A DNA stretch of 64,000 bases from Sipunculus nudus (GCA_026874595.1 CM049315.1:17321664-17385663); one strand, 5' to 3'; numbered from the stretch's first letter, positions 24,427-35,224 are shown. A program made the numbers and translations. The notes: generated from the sequence alone by a model not told the origin.

Positions 24427-24427
<1 letters not shown>
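22521..24427. other. Intergenic, nothing recognised
   Basis: No supported gene. A stretch with gtttgagtacaaaagataac at 23188 recurs diverged at 23374, a minor internal repeat. Short ORFs at 23261-23449 and 23840-24115 have no recognisable family. Confidence 0.45.

Positions 24428-24487
<60 letters not shown>
24428..24487. repeat. (TA)n array, left flank of Ty3 element 1
   Basis: TA repeat directly abutting the left LTR of the 24488-35124 element. The right LTR is likewise followed by (TA)n, so the element integrated into a TA microsatellite and the target duplication cannot be measured. Confidence 0.9.
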
Positions 24488-24491
<4 letters not shown>

Positions 24492-25194
24492 ACAGTGGTC
24501 CGTCTGTTGGTCTGCATTCGGGTCCACTTTCGTGTCAAATTCGTTTATTGAAGACCGAAACCAGGTTGTTGTACATGACGGTTTATTTTATACAGTGCGG
24601 GTGCAGTATATACAGGGTACTTGTCTCTGTAACTGAACATAAGAAATATCTGTAGACGAACTGCCTACATGGAGAGTCAGCGCTGGTCTCTTTATAGAGA
24701 CCAATTTAACAAGAAATATACGTAGGTAATAATATGAATACACATAAAGTGCTAGGCACTAACGGCTAATGTGTCACCAAATACTTTATCGACGGTTAAT
24801 TACTTCGTATTTGAATTTTTTATGAACAAGTAATTCCAACAGTAATTCCTTCCATTAAAATACTTCATTTCTGAACATTTACAGAAGCAGCATAAACATT
24901 AGTATATAATATTTTTATAATAATTAGGACTACTACTTAAATAATAAATTAACCTTTAGTCGCTATGTTATGACTTCGTACGATACTTTGAAAAAGGCCT
25001 ACCTGAACATAAGAAATATCTGTAGACGAACTGCCTACACGGAGAGTCAGCGCTGGTCTGAATCTCCTGGACAGTTCGTCCTGAGCATTCGCGGTCACCA
25101 CAACTTTCCGCTCTATAACACCCGTTCATTACAACAGTTCATGATAACGAGAACCGGTCCCAGGAGTGGAACTGGTTTGGAAGCAAGTATGACC

Positions 25195-27874
25195 GCTTAA
25201 TTTGTGATATCTTAGATTACTGTATTAAAGAAAATAAACCTAATATCTTGTTTGCCGTTGATTTTGCTGCTGCTTTCGACTCCATAGATCATAACTATAT
25301 GTTCAGTGTTTTGGAAAAGTTTGGCTTCCAGACAGATTTTATTAAATGGATACAACTTCTTCATAACGATATACAAAGCTGTATTATAAATAACGGTTAC
25401 ACTACAGGATATGTCAGTGTAGCAAAAGGTACCAGACAAGGAGACCCCCTGGCGCCATATTTGTTTGTCATGGCAATTGAAATCCTAGCAATAATGGTAC
25501 GTAAATCTGTGTCTATCAAAGGGATTAATATTAACGGCTTTGAAATTAAACAGTGTATGTATGCAGACGATACCACATTTTTTCTGAAAGACATAGACTC
25601 AATGGTTGCATTATGCTCAGTGTTGGATAAATTTGCGCAGCTTTCGTCTATTAAGATAAATTATGAAAAATGTGAAGCAGCATGGACAACGAAGCAACCT
25701 GTGTATAATAAAATGGAACGTTTTAAATGGATAGACCTTAATACCGAAGCACTAAAAATATTAGGGATATGGCATACACATGATAAAAATTTTTCCAATG
25801 TATTAAATTTTACTAAAATATTGGAACAGTTAAAGACACTTCTAAATGTATGGAGACAGAGGCCTTTAACCATATTTGGTAAAAATGTGATCTTAAAATC
25901 CTTAGGCATTTCAAAAATAATATACGTAACAAACATTCTGGAACCACCCAGAGAATTCGTTAAGACTGTAAAAAATGTCATGGTTGATTTCATATGGCAT
26001 GGAAGGAAACCGAAAATAAAATATAATGTCCTTATCAATAACTATGGGAACGGTGGCTTGAGGCTGCCTGATATTAATACAATAATAGAAACTCAAAGAT
26101 TTATGTGGATGAAGAAAATCATCACAGGTGACACGAGAAAGTATGCAATAATACCTAATCTTTATTTAAAACGCGTTGGTGGAATGAAAAATATCAGAGG
26201 TAACTTGGATCCTGAAATTCTAAAAATAGGAATGTCATCTTTTTATTTACGTTGCCTTGATGTATGGCACTCTGTTACTTCCGGGGAACCATTAAGTAAA
26301 GAAACAGTCTTGACACAACATCTATGGAATAATAGATACATCAAGATAGGAGGTAAATCAGTCTATTATTATTTTCTTGATATTCTTGGTATAAAGTATG
26401 TTCGTGATTTGTACAATGACAGAGGTGAAAAAAGAAAATTTGAGGAAGTTGTAGCAAAAAACAGTTATGCTTACAACAAATACTATATCCACTGGATAGC
26501 TCTGCAAAGGGCTATTCCACAAAAATGGTTTCAGGATAATGATTTTAACAGATATATTGAGGTTAATAGTTCTTCTGTATTAAATAATGTATTTATATCC
26601 TACAATGACGTTGTTCTAGATTTGGACAAACTCACATTCAGAAGTGTCTACAACAAAATAATATCATGTAAAACTTCTGAACCAATCTTCAAAATAAAGT
26701 TATCAAACCTGTATAAAGACTTTAACTTGAAACGAGCAATTAATTACGTTTATAAGACCACTCTAGACATGTATCTAAGGCAATTCCAGTTTAGAATTCT
26801 GCATAACATCCTTTCTGTTAACGAAAATCTATTTAGATGGAGGATAACAGACACAAACAGATGTTCTTATTGTTTCACTGAAAATGAATCTATTTATCAT
26901 TTATTCTGTGAATGTCACATTTCCAAAAACTTTTACTTGCAAATTAAGTCTTGGGCTAAAAATTTTGGATTAGAGATGCCAAGCCTCGGTCGTCAACTTT
27001 TATACACTGGAGCAGAAAAATCAGAACATGCTGCGCTTGTAAATATGTTGATGTTGGTCTACAAGATCATGGTTTTTAGTAATAGGAATAATCTGGCACC
27101 TCTTTCATTGGATCAGTATGTGACAAAACTGACAAGATTTGAATATCTTGAACGCAAAGTGGCGGAAAAAAGGCACAAAAGTACTATACATGAAATAAAA
27201 TGGAAACCAATTCCTCATACTATACTAAACAAGAAGTGATGTATATTATTCAACTACTATCATTTTGCTATATACAGCCAGGCGGTGACCCTTTCGGTTT
27301 CATGAGTGTGTATATAATGTATGATATTTGTTTCAATTTATGTGAATATAATATGAAATGTTAACATAATAGGAAATGTCAGGGTTTGTATTGATTTCAC
27401 CATTTCACTTGTGAACTTCTGCGAGACAAACTTGTAAATTTTGAAAAGAATGATGATTGAAATAATTGAATGTTCAGTGGTAAACATTTTTACGTAAATA
27501 CATGAACTGGTAATCAGAAAGTTTTATATAAATATATATTTGTATATGTAACAATGTACCTACAGAATACAAAAATTGTATACTGGAAATTTGAGTTTTT
27601 GTAATATCTTAAAGTCATGAAAATTCTAAAACTAAATGAACCTTGACAGATTTATATGGTACTCGCATGTAAAACATGGAATTGTACTTGTATTACACTG
27701 ATATTTGGTTTGTAATTTACTGTTGTAAGTTTCCTAATAGTCTATGATGTCAATGATGAAACCTATTTTTCGAAAATAAAGAACAAGTACAAATCTGAGA
27801 CATCATAGAGAGAAAGAAAGAAAAAGAAAAAAAAAGAAAGAAAGAAAGAGAAAAAAAAAAAAAAAAAAAAAAAA
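25195..27874 (+). mobile_element. 5'-truncated LINE nested in the LTR
   Basis: Non-LTR retrotransposon of 2680 bp on the plus strand. Flanking duplication AAGTATGACC is at 25185-25194 and 27875-27884; the uninterrupted sequence at about 34985-34995 reads aagtttgacc. The 5' end is truncated inside the RT domain. The 3' end has a 3'UTR, AATAAA near 27775 and a GAAA/poly(A)-rich tail (about 27807-27874). The long ORF has no stop, so the insertion is much younger than the decayed host element. Confidence 0.93.
25197..27239 (+). CDS. LINE reverse transcriptase ORF, 5'-truncated
   Basis: Open frame from the truncation point (first full codon 25197) to TGA at 27239, about 680 codons. There is no genuine start: upstream codons continue in frame and the region before 25248 is already RT. 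Motifs: VDFAAAFDSIDH (motif A, about 25254-25290), TRQGDPLAPYLF (motif B, near 25431-25466) and YADD (motif C, 25560-25571). A C-terminal Cys/His cluster (CSYC ... YHLFCEC) near 26860-26920 is typical of L1/Tx1-type elements. The endonuclease part and any ORF1 are missing because of truncation, so the copy cannot move on its own. L1/Tx1 assignment is by pattern. Confidence 0.85.
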   Translation, partial: LICDILDYCIKENKPNILFAVDFAAAFDSIDHNYMFSVLEKFGFQTDFIKWIQLLHNDIQSCIINNGYTTGYVSVAKGTRQGDPLAPYLFVMAIEILAIMVRKSVSIKGININGFEIKQCMYADDTTFFLKDIDSMVALCSVLDKFAQLSSIKINYEKCEAAWTTKQPVYNKMERFKWIDLNTEALKILGIWHTHDKNFSNVLNFTKILEQLKTLLNVWRQRPLTIFGKNVILKSLGISKIIYVTNILEPPREFVKTVKNVMVDFIWHGRKPKIKYNVLINNYGNGGLRLPDINTIIETQRFMWMKKIITGDTRKYAIIPNLYLKRVGGMKNIRGNLDPEILKIGMSSFYLRCLDVWHSVTSGEPLSKETVLTQHLWNNRYIKIGGKSVYYYFLDILGIKYVRDLYNDRGEKRKFEEVVAKNSYAYNKYYIHWIALQRAIPQKWFQDNDFNRYIEVNSSSVLNNVFISYNDVVLDLDKLTFRSVYNKIISCKTSEPIFKIKLSNLYKDFNLKRAINYVYKTTLDMYLRQFQFRILHNILSVNENLFRWRITDTNRCSYCFTENESIYHLFCECHISKNFYLQIKSWAKNFGLEMPSLGRQLLYTGAEKSEHAALVNMLMLVYKIMVFSNRNNLAPLSLDQYVTKLTRFEYLERKVAEKRHKSTIHEIKWKPIPHTILNKK

Positions 27875-28014
27875 AAGTATGACCAGCGAAAACACTAAAT
27901 GGCCAGCGATATGGCCATTGTACATTAAAAAAAATAATAATAGAGGCTATGAGTGATAATATAAAAAGGTTACAAAATTGATGATAAGGTGCCTATATTG
28001 AACGAACCGTTACA

Positions 28015-28028
28015 TCCTTCCCCTCCCG
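28015..28028 (-). other. Polypurine tract of Ty3 element 1
   Basis: Minus strand CGGGAGGGGAAGGA immediately precedes the LTR start TGTAAC, the expected second-strand priming site. A hairpin (AATTGTCG, 4-nt loop, CGACAATT; 28033-28052) sits just before it, with a counterpart in element 2. Confidence 0.8.
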
Positions 28029-28064
28029 AAAAAATTGTCGTCCTCGACAATTATCTAATATAAC

Positions 28065-28900
28065 TTATGTATTGTTGTATGGTAATTGTTCATGGCGTAT
28101 ACCTATCTGGTAGTTCTCTTTGGAACTACGCAACGGTGGCGGTATGGGGCGAGTTTGGTTGGAGTTTTCGGACTGATATGAGGACTCATCGTCAGTTATA
28201 CTGGATAACATTTCAGTATCATTATGCGAGGCATCTTGATCAGGATTACTACTACAACTGCCCCTTAATTCATTATTATCAGGCATAGCACCTAGATCAA
28301 CTTGTGGTTCTGTTGGAATAACCCTTGGTATGGGCACAGAAACCAGATAGGCCTCCTCATCAGAAGTGTCTTCAGATTCACTTTCAGAGGGGGATTCAGG
28401 TGAATCTACAGGGCATTTCAAACCAGAATCAGGAATGGGTAAATTACTAATGGGTAAAAGCAAATTTCTGTGCAGAACCTTAGTTTGCCCATCATATTCC
28501 TGCTTCGCCTTATACACTGGGATATCCACATTCGGTTGATCTACAACAATAAAGATATGTTGTTCCCACAAATCGTAAAGTTTGTGTTTTCCTATCAGAC
28601 CCAGTTTCTAACTAAAAACCTGTCTCCAACCTGGATCGTAGCTCCCCTTACTCTACTATCATAAAGTGATTTATGGTGTAGTTTAGACTGTTGAGACCTG
28701 TCCTGAGCTATTTTGTACGCTACTGACAATTTGTTACGCAACTCGGTAACAAATTTATCATAGGTCTCGACAGATGGATTCTGACTGTTTTCCATGGTAC
28801 CAAAAACCATATCTGTTGGTAACCTTGGATGCCTTCCGTACATTAAGTAAAATGGACTAAAGCCTGTGGCGTCGTTTTGTGTACAGTTGTACGCATGCAC
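28065..28900 (-). pseudogene. Integrase C-terminus, Ty3 element 1
   Basis: Two minus-strand frames. 28595-28900 begins HAYNCTQNDATGFSPFYLMY, typical of the post-catalytic Ty3 integrase region, and ends near the GDRFLVRNWV block. 28065-28571 continues with DIPVYKAKQEYDGQTKVLHR and a long acidic Ser/Glu-rich tail. A stop and about 24 nt separate them. No chromodomain was recognised in the tail. Confidence 0.8.
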
Positions 28901-28921
28901 CAGAGTTTGTATGTAATTAGG

Positions 28922-29284
28922 CTATTCGGATTTTTGCTCAGCCTCTAGGGTACCTAGCATGTTTATGAGTGTTCTATTGAACCGTTCAGTTTGACCATTA
29001 CCCATGGGATGGTAAGGGGTTGTTCTGGATTTCTTAATTCCGGCTAGGTCACATAGGTTCCGTATTACCTTAGACTCAAACTTTCTCCCCTGATCACTAT
29101 GAATTCGTAACGGAAATCCATAGTGATTAACAAACCTTTCCCATAGAAGTTTGGCAGTTAGCTTTGCTTTCTGTCCCTTACAGGGTATAGCCAGTGCATA
29201 CCTGGTGAAACAGTCTGTAATAATAAGGACGTCTTCGAGTCCACCTTTTGCAGCATCAAGTTTCAAGAAGTCGATGCATAACAA
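28922..29284 (-). pseudogene. Integrase catalytic core, Ty3 element 1
   Basis: 120-codon frame holding the full DDE triad: Asp in LCIDFL, Asp in HSDQG, and Glu in NGQTERFNRT, with exactly 35 residues between the second Asp and the Glu, as expected for the D,D-35-E core. The core itself is intact, but the frames before and after it are interrupted. Confidence 0.85.
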
Positions 29285-29285
29285 T

Positions 29286-29543
29286 TCAAAGAGGTTGGCT
29301 ACAATTTATTGGAATCAAGGGGGCTGTTTGGTTAATTGAACCTTTTCTTCTAGGACACCGTGGGCAAGTAGCGACATGATCTTCAATGTCTTTGGCCATT
29401 GTCGGCCAATAAAACGTTTCCCTGGCCAACTGAAGTGACCTAGTTTGACCAAGGTGGCCTACATTATCATGTATCCCTTTCAGTGCTAAGGGTCTTAGCT
29501 CTTTTTGGCACCACAACCTGAAATTCAGTGGTCCCATTGACAA
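29286..29543 (-). pseudogene. Integrase zinc-binding domain, Ty3 element 1
   Basis: HHCC-type integrase N-terminus: HDNVGHLGQTRSLQLARETF, then YWPTMAKDIEDHVATC and CPRC. His, His, Cys and Cys are all present. The frame ends just before the core, so a frameshift or stop separates the two domains. Confidence 0.85.
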
Positions 29544-30261
29544 TTCTTCTTCGGTACAACGTCTCGTTCTTTAAAATGAGATGTTTACGGCCTAGAAAGA
29601 GCATACGAGTATCTCTGTTTTGCATCTCCTGAACCGTTATTCTCTTGTTATCTTTGAGAAGGCCGATGATTGGTTTTAAAAAGACATCCGTTAACTGTTC
29701 TTTTTTAAGGTCTACTGAGGAACATGTATTCTCGATTGACAGATCACCGGGTATGAGGGGGTTGATTGAGAGACATTCTATAAAACCAGGTACAGTATGA
29801 CATGTACAGATTGCTTTCACAACCCCTACTGTAAGAGCGTCTGTAGACTCGTCCGAGTTAGATTTACGGGGTAATCGCGAAAGTGCGTCAGCGTCGACAT
29901 TACGTTTCCCCAACCTGTATTGAACAGAGAAATGGAAATCTGCCAATTCTGACTGCCATCTTTGCCCTGTAGCGTCTTACTTAGCAGATGAAAGTATGTA
30001 CGTTAACGGATTATTATCAGTCCGTACTATGAATTCTGCTCCGTACAGATAGTCTTTGAACTTATCTGTTATCGCCCACTTAAGTGCAAGGAATTCAAGT
30101 TTGTGGGTAGTATATCTTGCCCCGGAGGGAGACAAACTCCGACTACCGTAGGCTATTGGCCGTTCTGTACCATTTTGATTTTGATAAAGAATGGCAGCAA
30201 TGCCGTCACGTGAGGCATCTGTTTGCAGAATAAAGGGTAAACTGAAATCTGCAAAGGCCAA
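29467..30261 (-). pseudogene. RNase H region, Ty3 element 1
   Basis: Minus-strand frame 29977-30261 shows FILQTDASRDGIAA, YTTHKLEFLALKWA and EFIVRTDNNPLTYI, the DED-type catalytic pattern of retroelement RNase H. Frame 29467-29946 continues with QYRLGKRNVDADALSRLP, the conserved end of Ty3 RNase H, and the linker to integrase. A stop separates them near 29950-29976. Confidence 0.85.
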
Positions 30262-30790
30262 GAGAGGAGCAGATGTTGCTCATTCTACCTAAAAGGAGAG
30301 GGTTTCTTGGAAGTAGATTTTACTGATTTATCCCCTTTTAAAAGATTATGGAGGAGTTTAGCATTTGCACTAAAGCCATGTATAAACTTCCTATAGAATC
30401 CGGCGAATCCCAGGAATTTTCTGACCTCTTTAACAGATTAAGGGACGGGCCATTCTTTTAAGACAGAAATTTTGTCGAGGTCAGTTTGGATTCCATCTCT
30501 GGACACCACATGCCCCAAATATTTTACCTTTTGCTGGAGGAATTGACACTTTGAAGGATTGATTTTTTAACTTCCTTCTCTAGCCGTCGAAACACTTTTT
30601 CGAGCTTTTCTAAGTGTTCGTCAAAAGTTTTGGAAAAGACAATGATATCATCTAAATATAATAAACGGTCCTTTAAATGTAAATCTCCCATGGTAGTTTG
30701 CATAATTCTTTGGAACGTTGAAGGAGCACAGACCAGACCGAAGGGCATAACGTTAACGTTTCCATCATGTCTTTTAGATGTTGTCTAACC
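30262..30790 (-). pseudogene. Reverse transcriptase with internal deletion
   Basis: Upstream text ends EEVRQHLKDMM near 30775-30800 and within a few codons jumps to MPFGLVCAPSTFQRI (from 30748) and LLYLDDIIVFS (YLDD catalytic motif). In Ty3 RT roughly 90 residues, including the VDYR/VDFR block and the first catalytic Asp (motif A), normally lie between these points, so an internal deletion has removed them. The thumb text FAGFYRKFIHGFS is near 30385-30345, with frame damage. The copy cannot reverse transcribe. Confidence 0.82.
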
Positions 30791-31695
30791 TCCTCAGAAA
30801 GATGGGGTGGTATTTGTTTATGTCTTTGTTTGATAGGGCTGTCATCATAAAGAACTGTTTTGTGTTTTTCCACATTAGTTCTACCAAGATCAAAATCTCC
30901 AGTGGAGAAAATATGACTGAATTTACGAGAAAGACCTCGGATATCAGAGATCTGTTCGGTTGACAGCTCTGGACCCAGCTGTATATTATCAAGGCACTGT
31001 TCTGTCGAGTCGCACCCTAAGGGGGGATAAACTAAAGTGACACGCTGAAGTGCACAAAGCACAGTTTTAGCTGGTACAGTTATGTCATGCTTAGTAATAT
31101 TGTAAACATCAACAGGAATTCGATGATATGATTCTGAAGATAAGTCAAGAGACTGTAACATAGGTGTCACTACTAGTCCATTGGGTAATGAAGGGTGACT
31201 TTCCATTTCAGTGATAGTTAACACCTTACCCGTGGTTCGTGCTCCTGTGCTACCATTGCTAATCAGTTTCTGCTGTGGGGCTATCTTAACAGGTTTTCTG
31301 TTAATAACATTCCCATCAGCATCCAAGGAATGCTTTGCTATGATAGAGAGGCATTTAAAGGCCACTTGCCACGATGTAGACACTTTCTTTGTCTGGTTTT
31401 TGTAGTGGTCCAAGCATAAATTAAGTACATTTGTACCTATAATGAAAGGTACCTCAGGATTAAATTCCGTATCAGTAACCACAAGCACAGGTACAGCGAC
31501 TTCTAAATTTAAGTCGGGAAAGACTAAATATAGGTCCAGTATGCCTCGAAACTTTAAACAATCACCACTAGCCGTATCTATACCTTCAAAAATTCTGTAA
31601 CAGTTTGAATTGGGACTTGGGCAAAGTGCTGATCATAGAAAGATTCTGACATGGTAGTTACCTGAGCCCCCGTATCTAACAGACCGACGGCTTCT
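30791..31695 (-). pseudogene. Protease and pre-RT linker, Ty3 element 1
   Basis: The retropepsin active site DTGA reads on the minus strand at 31665-31676, followed by QVTTMSESFY. Frame 30673-31488 continues with PFIIGTNVLNL, a long linker, FDLGRTNVEKHKT and the RT entry SPIKQRHKQIPPHLSEEV. The break near 31488-31660 is a frameshift. Confidence 0.75.
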
Positions 31696-32972
31696 ATGCC
31701 TTCAACTAAAACATTAACCTTGTCAATGTTACCAAAAAGTGGAGTGCTTTACACAGGTGGCCCACTCCTCACAGTTCCCCCGAGTCTCAGTATAACCGCC
31801 CATGTCCGACCCAGTAACTACACGGGCGTTTCTCAGTTTAAACGCTTACCTGTAATGTCGTATTTGGCATTTCAATTTTCAACCGTGCGTGATCTATATT
31901 TACATCTTGTACACAAAGGTCTACTTATTGGTTCTGACTTTTTGACATTTGTTCGATTTCTTTGTGTTTGTGGGGCTGTTGGGAAAGTATTATTTCTAAG
32001 CGGTCTTGTTTTGTTTTCTAGAGAAGCAACTCGATTGTCTAATTTTGAAACAGTATCTAACAGTTTCTGTAATGGAGTATTATCAACAGACGCGTTAACC
32101 TGATGTGATGTGCTTTGGCTACAGGTTTAACGGTGGTCTCATGTTTATCAAGGGCATTTTCTTTCATGCGGGCGGCAGCGAGAAGTTAATCAAAATCAGC
32201 TCCTAGATCAAATTTATTTTGAAGAGCTAATTGAATTCTCTCGTTTCGCAGACCATAGTAGAACCTAGAGCGTAGCATCTTTGCAACCTCAGTGGGAGAG
32301 ATACCCTCAGCTTGTTTTATTAAATCGACAAGCTTTGTATTCTACAACTCCATGAAACTACAGATTCTTTTGGTAACTGTTCAGCAGAGTAAAACTACTG
32401 ACGCAGTTGTTCGGGGCGTAAAACATTGCCAAACATAGTATCAAACTTTTCTATGACGTCAGAGGGCGAAGCATTCTCACCCATGACCAATACTGCTTCA
32501 GCAGCGACACCCCGTACAGAGTTTCGAATGACCTGCACGATACTATATGGATGCATGCCCTGTGTATTTATTAGATATTTAATATGATACACCCACTGTC
32601 TATAGCCGATCCCACCTTTTTTATATCCCTGGAAAACAAGGGTATCCTTGGAAGAGTTTGAGATGAAGGCTGGGAGGGACGAAAGGAAGGCTGCTCAGTC
32701 TTTACTTCTCCCCGCTGTTTTTGCATTGTTCCCAGTAGTATCTCTACTTGGTCACTGGTTAATGTGGCAAATTGAGAAACAAGTGTCTCAACCGGGTCTG
32801 TTAATACAGTTTTCAGTTTTATAAGGGTGGTTATCTCATATGTGAACTTTCTCTGATAGATAACCTCAATATACATGTTGTATACTGGCGAAGTGACACT
32901 CCTGACAATTGATCTAAAGCTTTCTGTACAGACTCGGGTGTTACAAAGACTATGTAACCTCGTCCTGCACAC
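31696..32972 (-). pseudogene. Gag, Ty3 element 1 (broken)
   Basis: Minus-strand pieces: 32571-32972 (N-terminal region and Gln/Ser/Pro-rich linker) and 32395-32592 with IRNSVRGVAAEAVLVMG and EKFDTMFGNVLRPEQL, the typical Ty3/PNMA-type capsid pattern. The expected zinc knuckle near 31885-31925 reads CTRC followed by damaged positions (His and last Cys lost), so it is non-functional. Frames are interrupted throughout. Confidence 0.7.
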
Positions 32973-34264
32973 AGCTTAGAATGGCTTTCTTTCACCAACA
33001 GGACGTTCTACTGGTCCTATGGATGTGAAAAAATCTGCTCATTCTGTTTTAACCAGCATCCGCAGGTATCCCTGTTACCGTAATGGTTCGGGAATCGATC
33101 ATCTTGATCAACGATGTAACAGTAAATGACAAAGTGCTTAATCTTATCCGTTCATAGAAAAGAAAAGTTATCTACAATTTCCGGTGAAAACTGAAGGCGA
33201 AACTGGCAATAATTCGCCGAAAAATGTGTTAGAAGGAATGAGGGTAAAGCCTTTGGAACTCATTTACCTTGCATCAAGGCTTTGTTATGATCATGTGAAC
33301 AATACGTAAATGCAGTTAGTAAGTAAGGCTTTTAAAAATAATATAAAGTTAATTGACAAATATATTGTGGCCACGGTGTTTCCGGCAATATTGAAAAATT
33401 CTAAACTGATTTTGATTCTATCAACTGACTTATTAAATAAGCCTAAGGTGTACTGCCTATTGTTTCATCCAACTGATAACTACCTGTGGTATTCAGTGTG
33501 CTGAAGTATAATCTTTAAATATGAAAATTTTATATCAATTAATCAATTTCTAATATCACCATAGAGTTATCAGTACTACCTTTGAATTAAAACATGTCTC
33601 AATAAACTTAATTTTATATATCAACTAATACAAGCGTAGCTTACCAGTCCAGTATGACCAGACCTCCAATACAGCTGTCCATGTAAACACACAACACCGA
33701 GTCCATACACTAAACACATGCAGTAAAAGTTCGTTGACACTTCCGCTAGAGGTCACCAGGGTTTCCAAGGCGGCACCACTTTCTCGGGCGAAGTCCGTTT
33801 TGAGCACAAATGTTCGTTTTAAAACGAACCAGCGAAAATTCAACTGAAGTGTATATCACAAGTCCACTTGTGTGAAATAAAGCCAGGAGAAAGTTTTGAG
33901 GTTCAGCACGTGTATACCTCTGTCAGCGACGACACGGTTCCTTGCACACGGGGCCCGCGCGTGAGGATAGCGGTCACCTGTTGTTTTGGCTCCTACATGC
34001 TTCAGTCAAAGCGAAAAATGTTATCACAGCACAAAGAAACGAACGTTTCTTTATATTCCGTTAGGATAAATGTGCTGATTATTAAATTATGCGCGCAGTT
34101 AATGAAGACTACACAGTTACAGCTCAAAACGTGCCTGCTGTGTTTAGCGACTTAACACTCACATACGAATTTTCTTGTCGATACCGGTCTAGAGACAAAC
34201 AATTAGAATTAAATATTTTTTCGAATAAATTGTTCACAAAAAAATAAATGTCACCTCTTCAAAA
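32973..34264 (-). other. 5' leader of Ty3 element 1
   Basis: About 1.3 kb between PBS and gag on the minus strand. No domain recognised; short ORFs only. Element 2 has a leader of similar length (about 1 kb). Confidence 0.6.
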
Positions 34265-34283
34265 CATCCTGCAGGCTGCGCAA
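34265..34283 (-). other. Primer-binding site of Ty3 element 1
   Basis: Minus strand ttgcgcagcctgcaggatg, two bases after the LTR end. It differs from the element 2 site at two of 19 positions; one is the second base of the TGG that pairs with the tRNA 3' CCA end, so this site is mutated. The primer tRNA cannot be named with certainty. The G discriminator and ATCCTG text would fit a Ser-type tRNA. Confidence 0.7.
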
Positions 34284-34285
34284 TA

Positions 34286-35120
34286 TGTAACAGTGGTCCG
34301 TCTGTTGGTCTGCATTCGGGTCCACTTTCTTGTCAAATTCGTTTATTGAAGAGGGAAACCAGGTTGTTGTACATGACAGTTTATTTTATACAGTGCGGGT
34401 GCAGTATATACGGGGTACTTGTCTCTGTAACTGTACATAAGAAATATCTGTAGACGAACTGCCTACACGGAGAGTCAGCGCTGGTATCTTTATAGAGACC
34501 AATTTAACAAGAAATATACGTAGGTAATAAGATGAATATACATAGAGTACTAGGCACTAACGACTAATGTGTCACCAAATACTTTATCGACGGTTAATTA
34601 CTTTTTATTTGAACTTTTTATGAACAAGTAATTCCAACGGTAATTCCTTCCATTAAAATACTTCATTTCTGAACATTTACAGAAGCAGCATAAACATTAG
34701 TATATAATAATTCTTAGAATAATAAGGACTACTCCTTAAATAATAAATTAACCTTTAGTCGCTATTTTATGACTTCGTACGATACTTTGAAAAAGGCCTA
34801 CCTGAACATAAGAAATATCTGTAGACGAACTGCCTACACGGAGAGTCAGCGCTGGTCTGAATCTCCTGGACAGTGTGTCCTGAGCATTCGCGGTGACCAC
34901 AACTTTCCGCTCTATTACACCCGTTCATTACAACAGTTCATGATAACGAGAACCGGTCCCCTGGAGTGGAACTGGTTTGCAAGCAAGTTTGACCAGCGAA
35001 AACACGAAATGGCCAACGATATGGCCATTGTACATTAAAAAAAATTATAATAGAGGCTATGAGTGATAATATAAAAAGGTTACAAAATTGATGATCAGAT
35101 GCCTATATTGAACGAACCGT

Positions 35121-35124
<4 letters not shown>
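34286..35124 (-). repeat. 5' LTR of Ty3 element 1
   Basis: 839 bp, TGTAAC...GTTACA. It contains two 51-bp copies of one segment (34806-34856 upstream and 34435-34485 downstream in transcription order), a minus-strand TATAAAG at 34488-34494 next to the downstream copy, and AATAAA on the minus strand at 34342-34347. The upstream copy is followed by CAG|GTAGG, the downstream one is not. Confidence 0.92.
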
Positions 35125-35171
<47 letters not shown>

Positions 35172-35200
35172 GTATATATGTATATATATATATATATATA
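35125..35200. repeat. (TA)n array, right flank of Ty3 element 1
   Basis: TA repeats with two GTATATATG interruptions, directly after the LTR end. Confidence 0.9.
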
Positions 35201-35224
35201 ATTAATCAAACATTTTTTGCCCCA

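Larger units (their letters stand above)
24488..28014 (-). repeat. 3' LTR of Ty3 element 1, split by a LINE
   Basis: Corresponds to the right LTR (34286-35124) once the LINE at 25195-27874 and one copy of its 10-bp target duplication are removed, leaving about 837 bp. It contains the internal 51-bp direct repeat (24637-24687 and 25007-25057) described in the findings, a TATA-like TATAAAG on the minus strand at about 24690-24696, and a minus-strand AATAAA near 24550. Confidence 0.92.
24488..35124 (-). mobile_element. Ty3/gypsy retrotransposon 1 (decayed)
   Basis: Complete outline of a minus-strand LTR retrotransposon: LTRs at both ends beginning TGTAAC and ending GTTACA, a PBS next to the right LTR, a PPT next to the left LTR, and between them gag, protease, RT, RNase H and integrase in Ty3/gypsy order. 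The coding region is broken into many short frames and RT carries an internal deletion. By eye the LTRs differ by a few percent (about 6 changes in the first 150 bases). The left LTR is interrupted by a LINE (25195-27874). No envelope gene was seen. Confidence 0.93.

Noticed and set aside
31696-32103. 135-codon plus-strand ORF
   Set aside because: Antisense shadow of the broken gag/protease junction of Ty3 element 1.
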